Positions 48,965 to 55,634 are shown, counted from the stretch's first letter. The stretch: 57,809 nucleotides of DNA from Cytobacillus depressus (GCF_008923245.1 NZ_WBOS01000022.1:1-57809), one strand, 5' to 3'. Notes: generated from the sequence alone by a model not told the origin. Numbers and translations: made by a program.

Positions 48965-49069
48965 TGGGCATCCTCCTTTTAAGGCTTTCGCAGAGCCTTT
49001 TTTGTTGTCAAATGGTGAACTTCTATATATTTATTATACTTCTTTTAGTGGAAAAAGTACATATCTTTG

Positions 49070-49084
49070 TACACCTTTGGTGAA
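49070..49084. promoter_or_regulatory. operator variant
   Basis: TACACCTTTGGTGAA: matches the palindrome except that both inner T/A positions changed together to C/G, keeping symmetry. A half-site ACTTC...AGTGGA lies at 49038-49052. Located upstream of the 48964 operon. Confidence 0.5.
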
Positions 49085-49094
49085 CTTTAAGGAC

Positions 49095-49124
49095 AAAAAA
49101 ACAGGGCTTTTACACCCTGTTAAA
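49095..49124 (-). terminator. terminator of 49174 gene
   Basis: Minus strand AACAGGGTG-taaaa-GCCCTGTT followed by six T residues. Confidence 0.7.
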
Positions 49125-49134
49125 ATCACCTCAC

Positions 49135-49179
49135 TAACATTAATCTATTGTTAATCTTAAGATATTATTAATCTTAACC
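49135..49179. repeat. TTAANN array 10
   Basis: ACATTAATCTATTGTTAATC, TTAAGATATTATTAATC, TTAACC at the 3' end of the 49174 gene. Confidence 0.55.
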
Positions 49180-49374
49180 TCCGACCACCATCGACTCCTT
49201 TACGACCGTCAGATAAGCCAGCTCATTCAAACTCCTAACCCACTCATTGTGGCTTTTCCTATCCAATCTTGGTGTGGAAGTGCAGACCGGACGTAATGGG
49301 CATGTGCCGCAATTTTTCCGGTAATTCTCCTTGCAGATTTCTTTTGCTTCTACCGACAATTCATGAACTGTCAT
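49174..49374 (-). CDS. cysteine-rich small protein
   Basis: 66 aa, RBS TTAAGGAG. KEICKENYRKNCGTCPLRPVC: four cysteines of a possible Fe-S or zinc cluster. Preceded by a leader with three hairpins (49402-49456). Confidence 0.6.
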   Translation of the reverse strand: MTVHELSVEAKEICKENYRKNCGTCPLRPVCTSTPRLDRKSHNEWVRSLNELAYLTVVKESMVVGG

Positions 49375-49401
49375 AAGGCTTTCGTCTCCTTAACATTTGG
49401 T

Positions 49402-49456
49402 GGGTATTCGCAGTACCCTTGGGATTGATACTCCCAACCTCCCTCGATTGAGAGGG
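49402..49456 (-). promoter_or_regulatory. three tandem hairpins in an mRNA leader
   Basis: GGGTA/TACCC (49402-49418), TTGGGA/TCCCAA (49419-49437) and CCCTC/GAGGG (49441-49456) follow each other with almost no spacing, just upstream of the RBS of the 49174 gene. A similar GTACTGtGAATAC palindrome lies in the TM2 gene leader near 34466-34480. Confidence 0.55.
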
Positions 49457-49480
49457 AACGCTCTCGGCTAAATGGGCTTT

Positions 49481-49515
49481 CTTAACATTACATTAATGTT
49501 ACCTTAATATTAAGG
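49481..49515. repeat. TTAANN array 11
   Basis: CTTAACATTACATTAATG, TTACC, TTAATA, TTAAGG next to the gyrB fragment. Confidence 0.6.
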
Positions 49516-49532
49516 TGACCGAGTCCACTAAT

Positions 49533-49643
49533 TCATTTTACAACTGAAGCGCCTACCCCATGCAATCCGCCAGAAACTTTATATCCGCCGCCGCCAAATT
49601 TCCCTCCGGCGTGGAGAACTGTCATGATGACTTCAACGGCCGG
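49533..49643 (-). pseudogene. gyrB: gyrB fragment (36 codons)
   Basis: Reads PAVEVIMTVLHAGGKFGGGG then YKVSGGLHGVGASVV, followed by Lys and stop. This is the ATP-lid and GLHGVGA region of DNA gyrase subunit B. One base deletion at the end would continue as VVNEL, like VVNAL of GyrB. It starts directly after the stop of the 49644 gene. An internal ATG (49625) could give 30 residues, but has no RBS. Richer in GC than its surroundings. Confidence 0.85.
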
Positions 49644-49859
49644 CTAATTCATTTCCTTCATTGTCTTCCTTATTATAATCGGATGCGTAATTTCAAAATA
49701 TCTTTCAACATCCTTATCCTTAATCGCCTGAGCGATCTCCAACTTCACGCTGTCCGGTTGATCTCCAAACATTTCTACGAAAAATCCTTTCATCTGAACC
49801 GCTTCCTCATGCTCCTTGATTGCTTGCCATTTGCTATTGAAATCTAATACTTTTCCCAT
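49644..49859 (-). CDS. small protein of unknown function
   Basis: 71 aa, RBS AAAGGAGG. FNSKWQAIKEHEEAVQMKGF and VKLEIAQAIKDKDVERYFEI; helical. The gyrB fragment begins right at its stop codon, so its C-terminus could have been cut by that insertion. Confidence 0.55.
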   Translation of the reverse strand: MGKVLDFNSKWQAIKEHEEAVQMKGFFVEMFGDQPDSVKLEIAQAIKDKDVERYFEITHPIIIRKTMKEMN

Positions 49860-50325
49860 TATGAAAACCTCCTTTGAACTTTTGCCAAATACATATTCTT
49901 TTCAGAACTCCAAATCTTTTCGACAAACGCCCAGCCTTCAGCTAAATGCTTTTTCACTTCAGGATTCTTTACGGTCATGGCCTTTTCAATCCACTTTATT
50001 TCCATTTCACCGTCCACGGCGTTTTCTTCTTCTGGAACAGATTCCTCTATAACATCCTTCTTGAAAATCATGTGCTTAATAAAAGCAACCGAACCAAACG
50101 TCTTCTGAAATTTTTCAGTCTCCACGAACACCTGACGGATGCAATCAATTCCTTTAGCGTTCTTTGCTTTTACTACTTCCTGAACCTTTCCGGATATGAA
50201 TTCTAGGTGTTTTGCTTTGCCGGCTGAGTACCAAAAATACACGTTTCACCTTTCTTAAATTCATCAAATTTATACCCGTTGCTGTAGCCTTCAACCGCTT
50301 TGCTGTACTTCTCAAACGTGTTCAT
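49859..50325 (-). pseudogene. early protein with frameshift in a T run
   Basis: Two frames join to make one plausible protein: MNTFEKYSKAVEGYSNGYKF then DEFKKGETCIF from ATG 50325, and WYSAGKAKHLEFISGKVQEV onward to the stop at 49859. They meet at a run of five T (50232-50236 region); a sixth T would restore a ~155-aa frame. Alternatively the 127-aa frame starts from GTG 50242. Real mutation, homopolymer sequencing error or programmed slippage cannot be told apart here. Confidence 0.55.
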
Positions 50326-50336
50326 ATTAACCTCTC

Positions 50337-50405
50337 CTTAATGTTATATTAATGTTAAGGTAAGGGCGATATATTAACCTTTTCTTAACCTTAACTTAAT
50401 GTTAT
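50337..50405. repeat. TTAANN array 12
   Basis: CCTTAATGTTATATTAATG, TTAAGG, then after 15 bases TTAACC, TTTTCTTAACC, TTAACT, TAATG: two sub-arrays between the operon promoter and its first gene. Confidence 0.65.
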
Positions 50406-50451
50406 TTGGTATTTTTTATTAACTTCATAATAACATAGATACCTACGTTTG

Positions 50452-50466
50452 TACACTAAAAGTGAA
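50452..50466. promoter_or_regulatory. operator-like site
   Basis: TACACTAAAAGTGAA, one mismatch to the palindrome. It lies over the -35 area of a minus-strand promoter (-10 TATTAT near 50424-50429) for the 50.3-47.8 kb operon. Confidence 0.6.
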
Positions 50467-50539
50467 CATCTATTTATAATAAATTACACAAAGAGAATAC
50501 GCGATTAATATCCATTTTTTGAATTCTTTGTCGAAAATG

Positions 50540-50567
50540 TTTACTTTGTAAACGCCAGTGTTATAAT
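50540..50567 (+). promoter_or_regulatory. plus-strand promoter
   Basis: TTTACT, 16 bases, TATAAT. Confidence 0.6.
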
Positions 50568-50573
50568 AAAACC

Positions 50574-50834
50574 AGTAGAGTTTAATGAAGTAGTTTGTAA
50601 TCTGGTGACATTTCGTGAGCGATCTCTAGTTCTTAAATGCGTACTGGAGGGATAACGATGTCTATTTCTAGATCACAGTGCGCTATTGCTAAAGCAAGAA
50701 CGTAGCTGTCGAGAAATCAATGATTACACTCAAAGAATTGTTCGGGAAAGGTTCTGATAAAGAACCTGATTTGTAGCGACCTGGTCAGTTGCTGCAAACG
50801 AAAAGGGAGACGCCAATTGGCATCTCCCTTTTTC
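50574..50834 (+). ncRNA. short plus-strand transcript with two micro-ORFs
   Basis: A ~260-nt unit from the promoter at 50540-50567 to the terminator at 50801-50834. A strong RBS (GGAGGG) precedes a 15-codon ORF at 50658-50705 (MSISRSQCAIAKART); a second 18-codon ORF, MITLKELFGKGSDKEPDL, lies at 50720-50776. It faces away from the leftward operon. Could be a regulatory RNA, a leader-peptide system or a micropeptide gene. No longer gene in this stretch. Confidence 0.5.
50801..50834 (+). terminator. terminator
   Basis: GGGAGACGCC-aatt-GGCATCTCCC then TTTTT. Confidence 0.85.
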
Positions 50835-50995
50835 GTGCATTTCAATCCTTATATGTAAATCCCTCAAGGCTTATACCAAAGGCACATTCCCCTCCGGCAA
50901 ATCATAAGGCCACCAGCTCGTTTGGTCGGACAAGCATAGCGAAGTATAAAATCCTTGAAATCATCCCATACTTAGATTAGGTAACAAACCTTATT

Positions 50996-51277
50996 TTAGA
51001 AAATACCTAAATACTTCTTGCCCATATCGACAACATCACTCGGAGGAATCGTGCCAGTCCATATCCACCACATTACTGTGCCCATAAAGACGACTACCAT
51101 CATCCAGCACATTCCTCTCATAAAGCTTGAAAGGCCAGTAGAAAGTATCTGAAACCACTTCATCCCATTCGTTAATCCGTTGTCTTGTTGTGTATTCTTA
51201 GTTGCTTTTTTGTCTTGCTTTTGGTTGTTCTTTTGTTTCTTAGTAGGGTTTAACTTTTCATTTGTATCTTTTTTCAT
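50996..51277 (-). CDS. membrane protein with basic N-terminus
   Basis: 93 aa. Lys/Asn/Gln-rich first 35 residues (KLNPTKKQKNNQKQDKKATK), then one or two membrane helices (SFMRGMCWMMVVVFMGTVMWW). Its RBS lies inside a leader hairpin (51287-51319). Could be a superinfection-exclusion or holin-like product; unidentified. Confidence 0.6.
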   Translation of the reverse strand: MKKDTNEKLNPTKKQKNNQKQDKKATKNTQQDNGLTNGMKWFQILSTGLSSFMRGMCWMMVVVFMGTVMWWIWTGTIPPSDVVDMGKKYLGIF

Positions 51278-51286
51278 TTCGAGAAA

Positions 51287-51319
51287 ACCTCCGTCTTTTG
51301 TATTTTATAAAACGGAGGG
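51287..51319 (-). promoter_or_regulatory. RBS-sequestering hairpin
   Basis: Minus strand ACCCTCCGT-(AT-rich loop)-ACGGAGGT: the GGAGG that serves the ATG at 51277 is paired within a 7-8 bp stem closed by an A/T loop, so translation initiation may be conditional. Confidence 0.55.
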
Positions 51320-51407
51320 TGGGAGCCTTAACCTTATACTCCTTATTATACCAAGAATGTTCACAGTTGGAGAGCAAACTGAATATATTTAATTTTCAAC
51401 TGATTCA

Positions 51408-51480
51408 TTATTTGATGATGTCGTATCCATCTGTATTTTTATAAGACTTTTCTGATTCCGCCTGTTCCTGCAAATCAATC
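51408..51480 (-). pseudogene. truncated paralogue of the 52734 gene
   Basis: Ends SYKNTDGYDIIK, like the TSSDGYDIIK end of the 52734-52919 protein; the 26 bases from 51408 equal those from 52734. Upstream the frame is closed by TAG. A remnant of duplication. Confidence 0.55.
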
Positions 51481-51526
51481 TATTAAGTTATGACATCAGT
51501 TAGTCCGTTAAAGTTTTTTAAAACAT

Positions 51527-51560
51527 AAAAAATGCAAATTGGATTAATCTCAATTCGCTT
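51527..51560 (-). terminator. terminator of nuclease gene
   Basis: Minus strand GCGAATTG-agattaat-CCAATTTGC with a T run; also T-rich on plus. Confidence 0.7.
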
Positions 51561-51579
51561 TTTCCTAACGGTACCCCTT

Positions 51580-52503
51580 TTATGAAATTCTTTGTTGTCC
51601 TTCAGGTAAATTATAAAAACTAGCAAGATAATCTTCCCAGCTAAACTGCGGTTCAAGTTTGTTCATCTGCTCAATTAAACGATCCCTATCCCATAATTCA
51701 ATACCCGATTTAACCGCAGCATCAAAGGCAGGCTTCGTAAAATAGGAGTTAGTTATAACCATTCCTATTTTACATTTATTCAGTTTCTTTCCTAAAAAGA
51801 TTTCTTGAATGGCTGAATTCCCAACTTTGCTTTTTAACCTCTTGCATTGAATAGCGGTCTTTTCCCCTCGAGGGCTAATAGCTAATATATCTACACCACC
51901 GTCACCGCTTTTCTTTGTTACTTTTACATTTTTAAACCCAATTTTCCACAATAAATCAGCTACATATTGTTCAAACTTAAATCCATCCATTTTATCTACT
52001 TCATCAATTCGCGTTGAATGTATCTTGTACTCCTTGCGTAAGTTATTTTTATACCTTTCTGCCTCTTTCGTATTCTGTTCCTTTTCATAATTCACGACTA
52101 ATTCGATGCTTTCTTTAGTTGGTTCAGGGTATACTGACGGGGGTCTTTTGTATGTATATAAGCGCACAAAAAAAGTAATTATTGCTAAGATAACTGGAGT
52201 CACAAAAAACGCCTGGACAAAAGAAATAGAAAAATAATCACTAATTAAGGCAGCAGGGAAAAGTGACCAAAACAAAGAATAAAAAAATACTTTAATTGGT
52301 ACTATAACTGTGCTATCGAAGAAATCCTTCCTTACTATCCTCTCGTTCGCTTTCATATATTTTTCTTTATTTTCATTGTAAGTTTGTAAATCTACCTCCA
52401 GTTTTTTTTCTTTTGTGCATCCGAGACAGTAAGGTTGGATTCTTCTATCCACAATTTTTTCCGCCATTATCTCATTATGTTTTAAGCATCTATATTTTGA
52501 CAT
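51580..52503 (-). CDS. membrane-anchored Mrr-type restriction endonuclease-like protein
   Basis: 307 aa. N-terminal zinc-like knuckle (CLKHNEIM ... CLGC, residues 5-30), two membrane helices (KVFFYSLFWSLFPAALI, FVTPVILAIITFFVRLY), then a PD-(D/E)XK domain at about 180-290: FEQYVADLLWKIGF, KSGDGGVDILAI (Asp) and AIQCKRL (Gln-x-Lys), the Mrr_cat signature. It could be a defence nuclease against other phages or modified DNA. Confidence 0.8.
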   Translation of the reverse strand: MSKYRCLKHNEIMAEKIVDRRIQPYCLGCTKEKKLEVDLQTYNENKEKYMKANERIVRKDFFDSTVIVPIKVFFYSLFWSLFPAALISDYFSISFVQAFFVTPVILAIITFFVRLYTYKRPPSVYPEPTKESIELVVNYEKEQNTKEAERYKNNLRKEYKIHSTRIDEVDKMDGFKFEQYVADLLWKIGFKNVKVTKKSGDGGVDILAISPRGEKTAIQCKRLKSKVGNSAIQEIFLGKKLNKCKIGMVITNSYFTKPAFDAAVKSGIELWDRDRLIEQMNKLEPQFSWEDYLASFYNLPEGQQRIS

Positions 52504-52678
52504 TTATCATCACCAGCTTTTTTGTTTAAAATATTCCAATCCTAATTTTACCATATATACAACCAAACCTTAACTCTTAAGATATGGAAATGAAATACAA
52601 ATGAGACTTTCCGCCAGTAACAAAGGCTGGACAAATTGTGCACCTTAATCACTTAAATTATAATTATTAATGTAATAA

Positions 52679-52716
52679 TATAGGACGCTCTCATGAACAG
52701 AAGAGCGTCCTATATT
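52679..52716. terminator. bidirectional terminator
   Basis: ATAGGACGCTCT-catgaacaga-AGAGCGTCCTAT, near-perfect 12-bp stem, after the 52734 gene. Confidence 0.75.
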
Positions 52717-52733
52717 TAAATACCAAAGGTTTT

Positions 52734-52919
52734 TTATTTGATGATGTCGTATCCATCTGAACTTGTATAATAATTCTCTTCTTTCGGATGTCCCTGCTTC
52801 TCGATCTCCGCCAACCCTTTTAAAATCCCTTTTATATAAAGTTCTTTGCAAGAGGAATCTATCTGAATATACTCTTCTAATGCTGCTAAAATGATTTTTG
52901 CGTTTTCTGCTTTGTTCAT
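52734..52919 (-). CDS. small helical protein
   Basis: 61 aa. AENAKIILAALEEYIQIDSS and an end TSSDGYDIIK. ATG overlaps the HNH gene stop (ATGA). A truncated relative lies at 51408. Confidence 0.6.
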   Translation of the reverse strand: MNKAENAKIILAALEEYIQIDSSCKELYIKGILKGLAEIEKQGHPKEENYYTSSDGYDIIK

Positions 52920-53353
52920 AATCTTAATTCACCTGTCCTATCTTCAAATTCAGCAAGTGCAAAACCCCTATTCATTTCCCGCATATCTAATACAGATTTT
53001 TTTAATAAATTCATTCCTTCTTCAAAGGGAGCATCTTTAAAACTTTTAATAAATTGATCCATATTTTTTTGAATGATAATAAATTCATGTCCAGATATGG
53101 TTTCTAAAAAATCTTCAAATTCTATAGAACCTTCAACGTAGTGCCATTCATCATGACATCCTTTGCAAAGAGGGACTAAGTTTTCATTATCATTTGTACC
53201 ACCGTCTGCAATAGCCTTTTTATGGTGTAAATGAATTATCTTCGAAGAAAAGCATCTACTACACATTTTAGGCTTGTCTTTAAAATATTTGTTTCTGATT
53301 GATTTAAATTCATTTCGTATTTGGTCAATTTTATAAACATCAAAAACCATCAT
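52916..53353 (-). CDS. HNH endonuclease-like protein
   Basis: 145 aa. HNH/zinc core: MCSRCFSSKIIHLHHKKAIADGG then NLVPLCKGCHDEWH (about 30-75), with two CxxC pairs and the His-Asn-His residues in place. C-terminal ~70 residues helical. Start overlaps the recombinase stop (ATGA), so recombinase, HNH and small protein form one coupled operon. Confidence 0.83.
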   Translation of the reverse strand: MMVFDVYKIDQIRNEFKSIRNKYFKDKPKMCSRCFSSKIIHLHHKKAIADGGTNDNENLVPLCKGCHDEWHYVEGSIEFEDFLETISGHEFIIIQKNMDQFIKSFKDAPFEEGMNLLKKSVLDMREMNRGFALAEFEDRTGELRL

Positions 53354-53898
53354 CGTAATCCCCCAAATTTAATAAATGCTTCATTAATCATGTCATCATT
53401 AATTCCGATATACCTAAGCGTGATTGACGGCGAAGAATGGTTAAAGATTTCCTGAAGCATAGCAACGTCCTTTGTCTGCTGATAAAAGTGATAACCAAAA
53501 GTTTTTCTCAATGAATGACTGCCGATCTCTTCAAGTCCAACCTTTTCCGCAGCAGACCTTAAAATCCGATATGCTTGAATCCTTGTAATTGGTTTTCTTG
53601 TTCTCACAGATTTAAAAAGATAATCTTCTAGTTTCATACCAGCAATATACTTCTCAATTTCTTCTTTCAAAACAGGAAGCATCGGAATCCGTCTTTCCTT
53701 CCCTGTTTTTGATTCTCTCGCAATGAGAAAATTCTTGTTCTTCACATCTTTCACTTTCAAAGGAAGAATGTCAGAAATTCTAAGACCGGAATTAATCCCG
53801 AAAATAAAAAGGAAATAATCCCGATAGGAATTATGCATAAGAACATTTCCTATTTCCTGAATCTTCGCATGATTCCTAATAGGTTGAACTGTTTTCAA
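53350..53898 (-). CDS. compact tyrosine recombinase
   Basis: 182 aa, TTG start. Catalytic domain only: Arg in GLRISDIL (about 38), Lys in SKTGKERRIP (about 65), HSLRKTFGYH (about 126-135), His in FNHSSPSI and Tyr in LRYIGI (about 163). The usual N-terminal core-binding domain is almost absent, as in small resolvase-like recombinases of Bacillus plasmids. Likely resolves multimers or moves DNA between the inverted repeats found upstream of it. Confidence 0.88.
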   Translation of the reverse strand: MKTVQPIRNHAKIQEIGNVLMHNSYRDYFLFIFGINSGLRISDILPLKVKDVKNKNFLIARESKTGKERRIPMLPVLKEEIEKYIAGMKLEDYLFKSVRTRKPITRIQAYRILRSAAEKVGLEEIGSHSLRKTFGYHFYQQTKDVAMLQEIFNHSSPSITLRYIGINDDMINEAFIKFGGLR

Positions 53899-53918
53899 TT
53901 TTAGTCATGCCCCCCAGC

Positions 53919-53939
53919 ATGTTACTTACTATGTAACAT
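53919..53939. repeat. inverted repeat IR1, putative recombinase site
   Basis: ATGTTAC-ttactat-GTAACAT, 7-bp arms with a 7-bp spacer, 20 bases upstream of the recombinase start. Confidence 0.65.
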
Positions 53940-54003
53940 ATTATCTCCATCTGTTACTAGTATATCAGAGGATGCTTGTCGTATCAACGCTTATCGGCTC
54001 TAT

Positions 54004-54027
54004 GTAACAAAACATAGATTTTGTTAC
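54004..54027. repeat. inverted repeat IR2, putative recombinase core site
   Basis: GTAACAAAA-cataga-TTTTGTTAC, perfect 9-bp arms with a 6-bp spacer, the geometry of a tyrosine recombinase crossover site. TGTTACTAGTA recurs at 53952 and 54022. Confidence 0.7.
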
Positions 54028-54221
54028 TAGTAGTTTCAGATAATTTCGTCTATCCCATTTGGAACAAAAAACATATTGAGATAAAATTCAAATGTTGAGA
54101 CAATATATTTGATCACAATTTAGGAGGTCCGAAGGTGGCCTTATCAAAATGAATTCAATTGTTATACTAAATAAAAAATAGTGGACCGCAACCACTATCA
54201 CAAAAAAAGGCGGTGATCAAA

Positions 54222-54503
54222 ATGAAGATTCCGATAGTGAAGCATTCGCACGATCAAGCAAACAAATTACTAGAGCTTGGTTTAATCGGTGGAGCTGAAG
54301 TCAGCCGTATTTTAGGAGTAGACTCCAAAGACGTTTCGAGGATGGCGAACAAAGGATATATTCCTGAGCCGCTTGGTTCTATTTCCGGCAGAAGCGTTTG
54401 GTGCAGATCCGTTATATTGGCTCATCTGAAAAGTATTGAATTCCTCAAATTTATTGAGGACGAGGGCTTGGAAGCTAAATTTGAAAATTGGTTACCGCAA
54501 TAA
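54222..54503 (+). CDS. excisionase/MerR-like small DNA-binding protein
   Basis: 93 aa from ATG 54222 (AGGCGGTG upstream; GTG 54213 also possible). LIGGAEVSRILGVDSKDVSRMANKGYIPEP is a winged-helix motif of Xis/AlpA type, followed by SGRSVWCRSVI. Divergent from the recombinase and between its inverted repeats, so a directionality factor is plausible. Confidence 0.7.
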   Translation: MKIPIVKHSHDQANKLLELGLIGGAEVSRILGVDSKDVSRMANKGYIPEPLGSISGRSVWCRSVILAHLKSIEFLKFIEDEGLEAKFENWLPQ

Positions 54504-54538
54504 AAAAGAGATCTTCCTTTTTCGGAAGGCCTCTTTTG
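54503..54538 (+). terminator. terminator of xis-like gene
   Basis: AAAAGAGATCTTCC-tttttc-GGAAGGCCTCTTTT then TGTG. Confidence 0.8.
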
Positions 54539-54551
54539 TGTATAAAATTCT

Positions 54552-54625
54552 GAATAATGGGGATAACTGATAATGCGAATTTCTTCTATTTTTTGTATAT
54601 CTCGAATCGGTTGAACGTACCTCAT
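54552..54625 (-). pseudogene. N-terminal remnant of a second recombinase
   Basis: MRYVQPIRDIQKIEEIR matches MKTVQPIRNHAKIQEIG, the start of the recombinase at 53898, then diverges (RIISYPHYSEFY). Preceded by CATTTTTACCCCC. Suggests a duplication or an exchange within this locus. Confidence 0.6.
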
Positions 54626-54651
54626 TTTTACCCCCATTTTTTAACAAAAAT

Positions 54652-54680
54652 ATGTAACAAGTAACCTCAATATGTTACAT
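54652..54680. repeat. inverted repeat IR3
   Basis: ATGTAACA (54652-54659) and TGTTACAT (54673-54680), 13-bp spacer, on the far side of the xis-like gene. Confidence 0.6.
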
Positions 54681-54739
54681 TGTAAAGGTAAATTAACAAT
54701 TTGTAAATCAAAACATAGGCGTACCATGGGTTTGAGGGC

Positions 54740-54773
54740 AAAATGTAACAGAATACATAAAGTGTTACATTTT
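54740..54773. repeat. inverted repeat IR4
   Basis: AAAATGTAACA-(12 bp)-TGTTACATTTT, perfect 11-bp arms. Fourth member of the TGTTACA set that spans 53.9-54.8 kb. Confidence 0.7.
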
Positions 54774-54886
54774 CATTCAACCAAAAAAGGTACACCAAAA
54801 ATGGCATACCCTTAAAAGGTGTCACATATCTTCTGCATTTGGAATAGTCTACATACATCCGGTGTCTAAAGGAAGGAGATTATTAA

Positions 54887-55372
54887 ATGTACCAATATGT
54901 TGGATACTATCACCCTTTTACTGCTTATCCATACACTTCTCAAAATATCGTTAGGTATCCGTATTCATACCCGTATGTTTATCAAGCACCTTACATTAAT
55001 CATCCATTGTATCAAGTTCAGCAACAAAATCGTCGACCCTACGACGTAACAGGATATTGGGATACTAAATTCAGTAATTACGCGGGTACAAATCCCCAAA
55101 TCCCATTAGTTGTGCATCTGGCTACGATGGCTCTTGATAGGGATCAGGTAACCGGATGGTATTCCCCTGTCTCAGGAACCCAAGGGACCTTAGATGGTAA
55201 GTTTTCTGGAGATACATTAAAAGGGACATGGGAAACCTACCCGTTTGTACCACCGTATGGGAAAGGTACGTTTGAATTTACATTTAAATCAGATGGAAAG
55301 TCCTTTACAGGACTATGGGGTTACGGAAAAGAAGCACCACATTTACCGTGGAATGGCACTATTAAACCTTAG
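54887..55372 (+). CDS. Tyr/Pro-rich protein with C-terminal beta domain
   Basis: 161 aa, RBS AAGGAAGGAG. Residues 1-45 are a Tyr/Pro repeat stretch (YPYSYPYVYQAPYINHP) like spore-coat or surface low-complexity tails. Residues 50-161 form a lipocalin-like beta unit (DLVTGYW-type start VTGYWDTKF, LDGKFSGDTLKGTWETY, FTGLWGYG). No signal peptide. Possibly a coat-associated or adhesive protein; role unknown. Confidence 0.65.
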   Translation: MYQYVGYYHPFTAYPYTSQNIVRYPYSYPYVYQAPYINHPLYQVQQQNRRPYDVTGYWDTKFSNYAGTNPQIPLVVHLATMALDRDQVTGWYSPVSGTQGTLDGKFSGDTLKGTWETYPFVPPYGKGTFEFTFKSDGKSFTGLWGYGKEAPHLPWNGTIKP

Positions 55373-55462
55373 AGATAATTACAAAAAAAGGGACACCAAA
55401 AAGGTAAAAAGCTGGCCAGCTTCCTACATAGCAAAACGACAAAAGCTCCGGGGCTAATTCTG

Positions 55463-55516
55463 GACACGCCGACGAGCTTAGCTGAAAGATCACTCCTTTC
55501 GGCTATTTGTCGTGTC
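55463..55516. other. nested hairpin element
   Basis: GACACG (55463-55468) pairs with CGTGTC (55511-55516); inside, AGCTGAAAG-atcactc-CTTTCGGCT forms a 9-bp stem. No gene between 55373 and 55608. Confidence 0.5.
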
Positions 55517-55608
55517 TGTAGAGAGGCCTAGGACAAAATTAGAATTGATTTCGTGGGGGGTTATAGGGGTAAGTTGCTCATACGCAACCTCTAATTTTTC
55601 CTATGTTG

Positions 55609-55634
55609 TTCAACAATCGCGCCCGATTGTTGAA
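55609..55634. repeat. GCCCGATTG palindrome, copy R7
   Basis: TTCAACAATCG-cgcc-CGATTGTTGAA, perfect 11-bp arms, followed by TAAACG. Located 15 bases 3' of the 55649 stop codon. Confidence 0.85.

Noticed and set aside
49533..49643. Functional 30-residue gyrase-derived peptide
   Set aside because: An ATG exists but without any RBS; called as a gene fragment, with peptide function left as a hypothesis.
50574..50834. Arbitrium AimP or Phr signalling peptide
   Set aside because: Micro-ORFs lack a signal peptide and no AimR/Rap TPR receptor gene is nearby.
54667..54858. Minus-strand 63-aa ORF
   Set aside because: Spans inverted repeats IR3 and IR4, no RBS, no protein-like pattern.
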